53,649 bases of DNA. Source: Flavobacterium sp. (GTDB taxonomy: Bacteria; Bacteroidota; Bacteroidia; Flavobacteriales; Flavobacteriaceae). How positions within the stretch are numbered: the first letter of the stretch is position 1; each line of letters opens with the position of its first letter. Positions 50,893 to 53,649 of this stretch are shown here, one piece after another. The stretch lies in NCBI RefSeq assembly GCF_017744675.1, contig NZ_JAGIAV010000001.1, positions 258,066-311,714 of the forward strand, in the 5' to 3' direction. The notes beneath the pieces were generated by a model. The model saw only the letters and a list, made by a program, of their open reading frames with translations. It did no database searches and was not told the DNA's origin. A program made the position numbers and the translations under genes.

Positions 50893-53649
50893 TTATCTGA
50901 AGACTATTTTTCTAATTACTGTTTTTCCGTTTTCTAAAGTTATTTTTACCAATAAAACTTGAGGCCCAGACTGAAAATTTGGTATAACCCATTCCCTATT
51001 TCCAATTTGTTTTTTGCGATATAACAATTTTCCTCCAGTATCATAAATAGCTGTTTCTTCGAGATTCTCCAGTTCAGAAATAGATTGCAGCTTAATGTTT
51101 TTATCTTTTACTGAAACGAAAATTTTCTGATCTTGATTTTCAAAATCTTCATTAGCTAATGGTTTTCCTTCATTCGCGTTTTTATAGCGCAAAACAAAAC
51201 GATTTAAAAAAGTTCCCGGTGCTGACGTAAATGTGTAACTTCCTGTTTTAAGGTTATGAATAGTTTTGGTTACATTGTCTTGCAAATAAATATCCTGATT
51301 GGTCAAATCTCCATCAGTATGGTCTATCGCAATTGTAAATTTGCCTGTTGGAATAGTAGATTTATATCCTAACGGAATTGTATCTGTTGCAACAAAAGGA
51401 ACTGCTCTTCCTTGGATAACTAATTTTTGTCCCTCATTAATACTATAAAAATCAACATACGGATTTGCATTCAAAGTAATAGCATCGTAATTAAAATCAA
51501 AAGAGTTTGTCGCGCCAGTTACATATCCAATAAGCAGTTGTTTAAAAGCTCCTTCTGTATTTGTTAAATTTAACCATACACGATGTTTTTCTACAACCGG
51601 AGTAACCGAAGTTTTATAAAACTGACTATTACGACTAGGTACTCGCATTGAATTTGTGAAAACCCCATTTTGTCCTGTTTTTGATTTAGCAAAAAAAGCT
51701 TGTCCTGCAGCAATATAACCAGCTAACGGTGTCTGATTTCCAGGTGAAGGTGCACCAATACCGCTTAGATTACCAACTGTCGTATCGCCCGATAAATTGT
51801 AAATGGCATAATCATCATTGGTATATTTATAAGTGTTACCTCCTGGGTCAGTTATTTTAGGAGATGTGTTATGAGTCCAGAAAAATAATGTACCATAAAA
51901 ATTAGCTGCATTATCATGGATAAATTGATCTGCATAAATTGCCGAAGGATATGGATTTCCAAATAAGCAAAATTTTTCAGCAATTGCTGGTGGCCCTTGG
52001 ATTGTTCCATTATTTGGCACTCCAACAAATTCACCATTGAAAACACTAGGTGTTACGGTATCAAAAGATTGGGGTCCCCTAATACTATAACCATGACCCT
52101 TAACCATTTCTTCTGCTCCATTATAAACGGTTGCCCAGCCCCCTGCGGCAGTAAATTTAAAATACTTGTCTCCCAATGTATTTGGTGAAAAATCGTGTAA
52201 GGTAAAAACTGGATTTCTTGTCACTGGAGAAGACCAATAAGTCAGATCAAATCGTCGTACCGATGTTTTTCTTCTATATGTTATATTACCGACATTATCT
52301 ACATCAGCAATTTGAACTAAACTTGAACTGTTTTCAAAAATCAAAATTCCACTACCAAGAACACTTACTTCGTTAGTCACAGTTATCGAATTTGTTTCTT
52401 TTACAGTTAGAGATCCATTATTCTGAATCGTTAATCTACTGGCAAAAACGTTTGAATCAGTTCCAGAAATAATAGGATCAACACCTACGTCAGGAATATC
52501 TATACAATCAGAAGCAATAGGTACTCCTGCTGGTGTCCAATTTGCTGCATTCCCCCAATTGGCATCAACATTTCCATTCCATACTTTAGTAATTGAAGGA
52601 TTTATTGGAAGTGATGTCGATGGTGATTCACAACCCGTTGCAACATTCTTTACTTGTACATTATAAACCCCAAAAGATAATCCTGCAAATATTCCTGAAG
52701 TATTGCTAAAATCTACTCCATCTATACTATAAGTATATCCCGATCCTGGTGCTGGTGAAGTAACTGTAATTACACCTGTATTATTAACGCAGCTTGGCTG
52801 TTGTGTCACAGAAGCTGTTGGAGCAGCCGAAACTGGATTTACAGTTAAGGAAACGCTCTGATTTACCGAACAACCGCTTGAAGTTGTAATTGTCATTACA
52901 CCATTATAGGTTCCTGAAGAAGCATTTGCCGGAACATTCACATTAATAATATCTCCCGATCCTGAACTAAAAGGAAATGGTGTGGATGCTTGATCTGTTA
53001 AAGCAATCCAATCAATAGCATAACTAGTTGGAGAACCAGTTGTTGAATTATAGCTTAAAGTAGTAGTTTGAGCCGATGAACTTTGACAAACTGGAGCAAA
53101 AACTCCTGCAGTACTTATAGTTGGAACACTATTAATAGTTAAAGAAATTAATTGTGTCGTTTGGCAGCCGTTTGTTGTAAAAATAGTCATTACTCCGCTA
53201 TAAGTTCCTGCTGGTGCATTTGCAGGAATAGTAATATTGTTGATGTTTCCTCCTCCTGAATTGAAAGAAAAAGTAGTAGTTCCTTGATCATTTAATACTG
53301 CCCAATCTATTGAATAACTAATCGGCGAACCAGTTGTTGCAGAATATGGTAAAGAAGCTGTTTGCACAGATAAATTTTGACAAACTGGAGTTAGATTCCC
53401 TGTCGTTGTGATTGTGGGAACCGCATTAACAGTTACCGTAAAATTATTCGCCGCAGATGTGCATCCGTTCGCATTGCTTACCGTCAGAGTTCCCGTGTAT
53501 GTTCCTGCTGCGGTATTGGCAGGTATGGCTATAGTAATCGGACTTGCAGGCAAAGCCGCATTTGTGACTGCCAGAAAACTATTCGCTGGACTTGCATTCC
53601 AAGTGATGCTGTAGGTCGTTGGCGAATTAGTGGTTGCACTATAAGGCAG
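50893..53649 (-). CDS. Large secreted Ig-like-repeat protein with T9SS sorting domain (5' end outside window)
   Basis: The frame stays open to the window edge, so 919 residues are the C-terminal part only; the apparent TTG start at 53553 is internal. Two complete and one partial roughly 95-residue repeats begin PTITTTGNLTPVCQ-like and end with a GTYxGxMTIxxxxGC strand. Then come an SprB/PKD-like segment (VSAAPTASVTQQPSC), a region with NVDANWGNAANWTPAGVP-like G8-type sequence, a long domain starting DLTYWSSPV, and a C-terminal sorting domain (about the last 80 residues, ETAIYDTGGKLLYRKKQIG). It is probably a surface adhesin or motility-associated protein exported by the type IX system. Enzymatic activity is not evident. 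Confidence 0.85.
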   Translation of the reverse strand: MPYSATTNSPTTYSITWNASPANSFLAVTNAALPASPITIAIPANTAAGTYTGTLTVSNANGCTSAANNFTVTVNAVPTITTTGNLTPVCQNLSVQTASLPYSATTGSPISYSIDWAVLNDQGTTTFSFNSGGGNINNITIPANAPAGTYSGVMTIFTTNGCQTTQLISLTINSVPTISTAGVFAPVCQSSSAQTTTLSYNSTTGSPTSYAIDWIALTDQASTPFPFSSGSGDIINVNVPANASSGTYNGVMTITTSSGCSVNQSVSLTVNPVSAAPTASVTQQPSCVNNTGVITVTSPAPGSGYTYSIDGVDFSNTSGIFAGLSFGVYNVQVKNVATGCESPSTSLPINPSITKVWNGNVDANWGNAANWTPAGVPIASDCIDIPDVGVDPIISGTDSNVFASRLTIQNNGSLTVKETNSITVTNEVSVLGSGILIFENSSSLVQIADVDNVGNITYRRKTSVRRFDLTYWSSPVTRNPVFTLHDFSPNTLGDKYFKFTAAGGWATVYNGAEEMVKGHGYSIRGPQSFDTVTPSVFNGEFVGVPNNGTIQGPPAIAEKFCLFGNPYPSAIYADQFIHDNAANFYGTLFFWTHNTSPKITDPGGNTYKYTNDDYAIYNLSGDTTVGNLSGIGAPSPGNQTPLAGYIAAGQAFFAKSKTGQNGVFTNSMRVPSRNSQFYKTSVTPVVEKHRVWLNLTNTEGAFKQLLIGYVTGATNSFDFNYDAITLNANPYVDFYSINEGQKLVIQGRAVPFVATDTIPLGYKSTIPTGKFTIAIDHTDGDLTNQDIYLQDNVTKTIHNLKTGSYTFTSAPGTFLNRFVLRYKNANEGKPLANEDFENQDQKIFVSVKDKNIKLQSISELENLEETAIYDTGGKLLYRKKQIGNREWVIPNFQSGPQVLLVKITLENGKTVIRKIVFR

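Noticed and set aside
50893..53649. CRISPR-like or tandem DNA repeat
   Set aside because: Similarity is at protein level in about 95-residue units of an open frame; DNA copies are diverged and there are no spacers.

Overview
The window looks like chromosomal DNA of a Flavobacterium-like member of the Bacteroidota. The evidence is low G+C content, promoters of the TTG-N17-23-TAnnTTTG type, SusC/SusD pairs, type IX secretion C-terminal domains, a TPR-containing sensor kinase, an F-rich outer-membrane barrel protein, and many of the hairpin repeats that litter Flavobacterium intergenic DNA. No rRNA, tRNA, CRISPR array, insertion sequence or prophage gene was recognised.

Region 1 (1-5760) is housekeeping and repair: an Ada-type alkylation-repair regulator in an operon with a PEP-mutase/isocitrate-lyase family protein, pheS with a small conserved gene behind it, two further uncharacterised small proteins, and cvpA.

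Region 2 (6056-32321) is a large polysaccharide utilization locus on the minus strand. From promoter side to far end it runs SusC, SusD, a PKD surface lipoprotein, then GH2, GH31, GH97, GH3, a frameshifted GH39, a second GH3, a CE20-like acetylesterase and a GH95 alpha-fucosidase. All catalytic genes look exo-acting or debranching, and no endo-glycanase is present. The set fits decorated, acetylated, fucosylated hemicellulose oligosaccharides (xyloglucan is the best guess), although the SusB-type GH97 alpha-glucosidase does not fit that neatly. Two tandem paralogous Nudix-winged-helix regulators with degenerate Nudix boxes are divergent from susC and are the likely local sensors. Nearly every junction between the enzyme genes carries a long hairpin repeat.

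Region 3 (32485-38693) holds lepA, an outer-membrane barrel protein, a WYL-type regulator, two DinB-family proteins and thiL. Region 4 (38794-42877) is a signalling cluster: a TPR histidine kinase overlapping its LuxR-type response regulator, a small secreted protein, and a LytTR regulator whose receiver has Glu in place of the phospho-accepting Asp. A pair of perfect 9-bp direct repeats with a 12-bp spacer, a LytTR-like arrangement, lies between the LytTR gene and the small secreted-protein gene.

Region 5 (43147-53649) contains glyS, comF, a secreted reprolysin-like metalloprotease with P-domain and sorting domain, ribF, a small membrane protein, a cupin/JmjC-like protein, and the 3' part of a large secreted Ig-like-repeat protein that runs off the window.

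No clearly new multi-gene system was found. The leads most worth checking are the endo-less PUL with its twin Nudix regulators and broken GH39, and the LytTR(D-to-E)/direct-repeat/small secreted protein arrangement.
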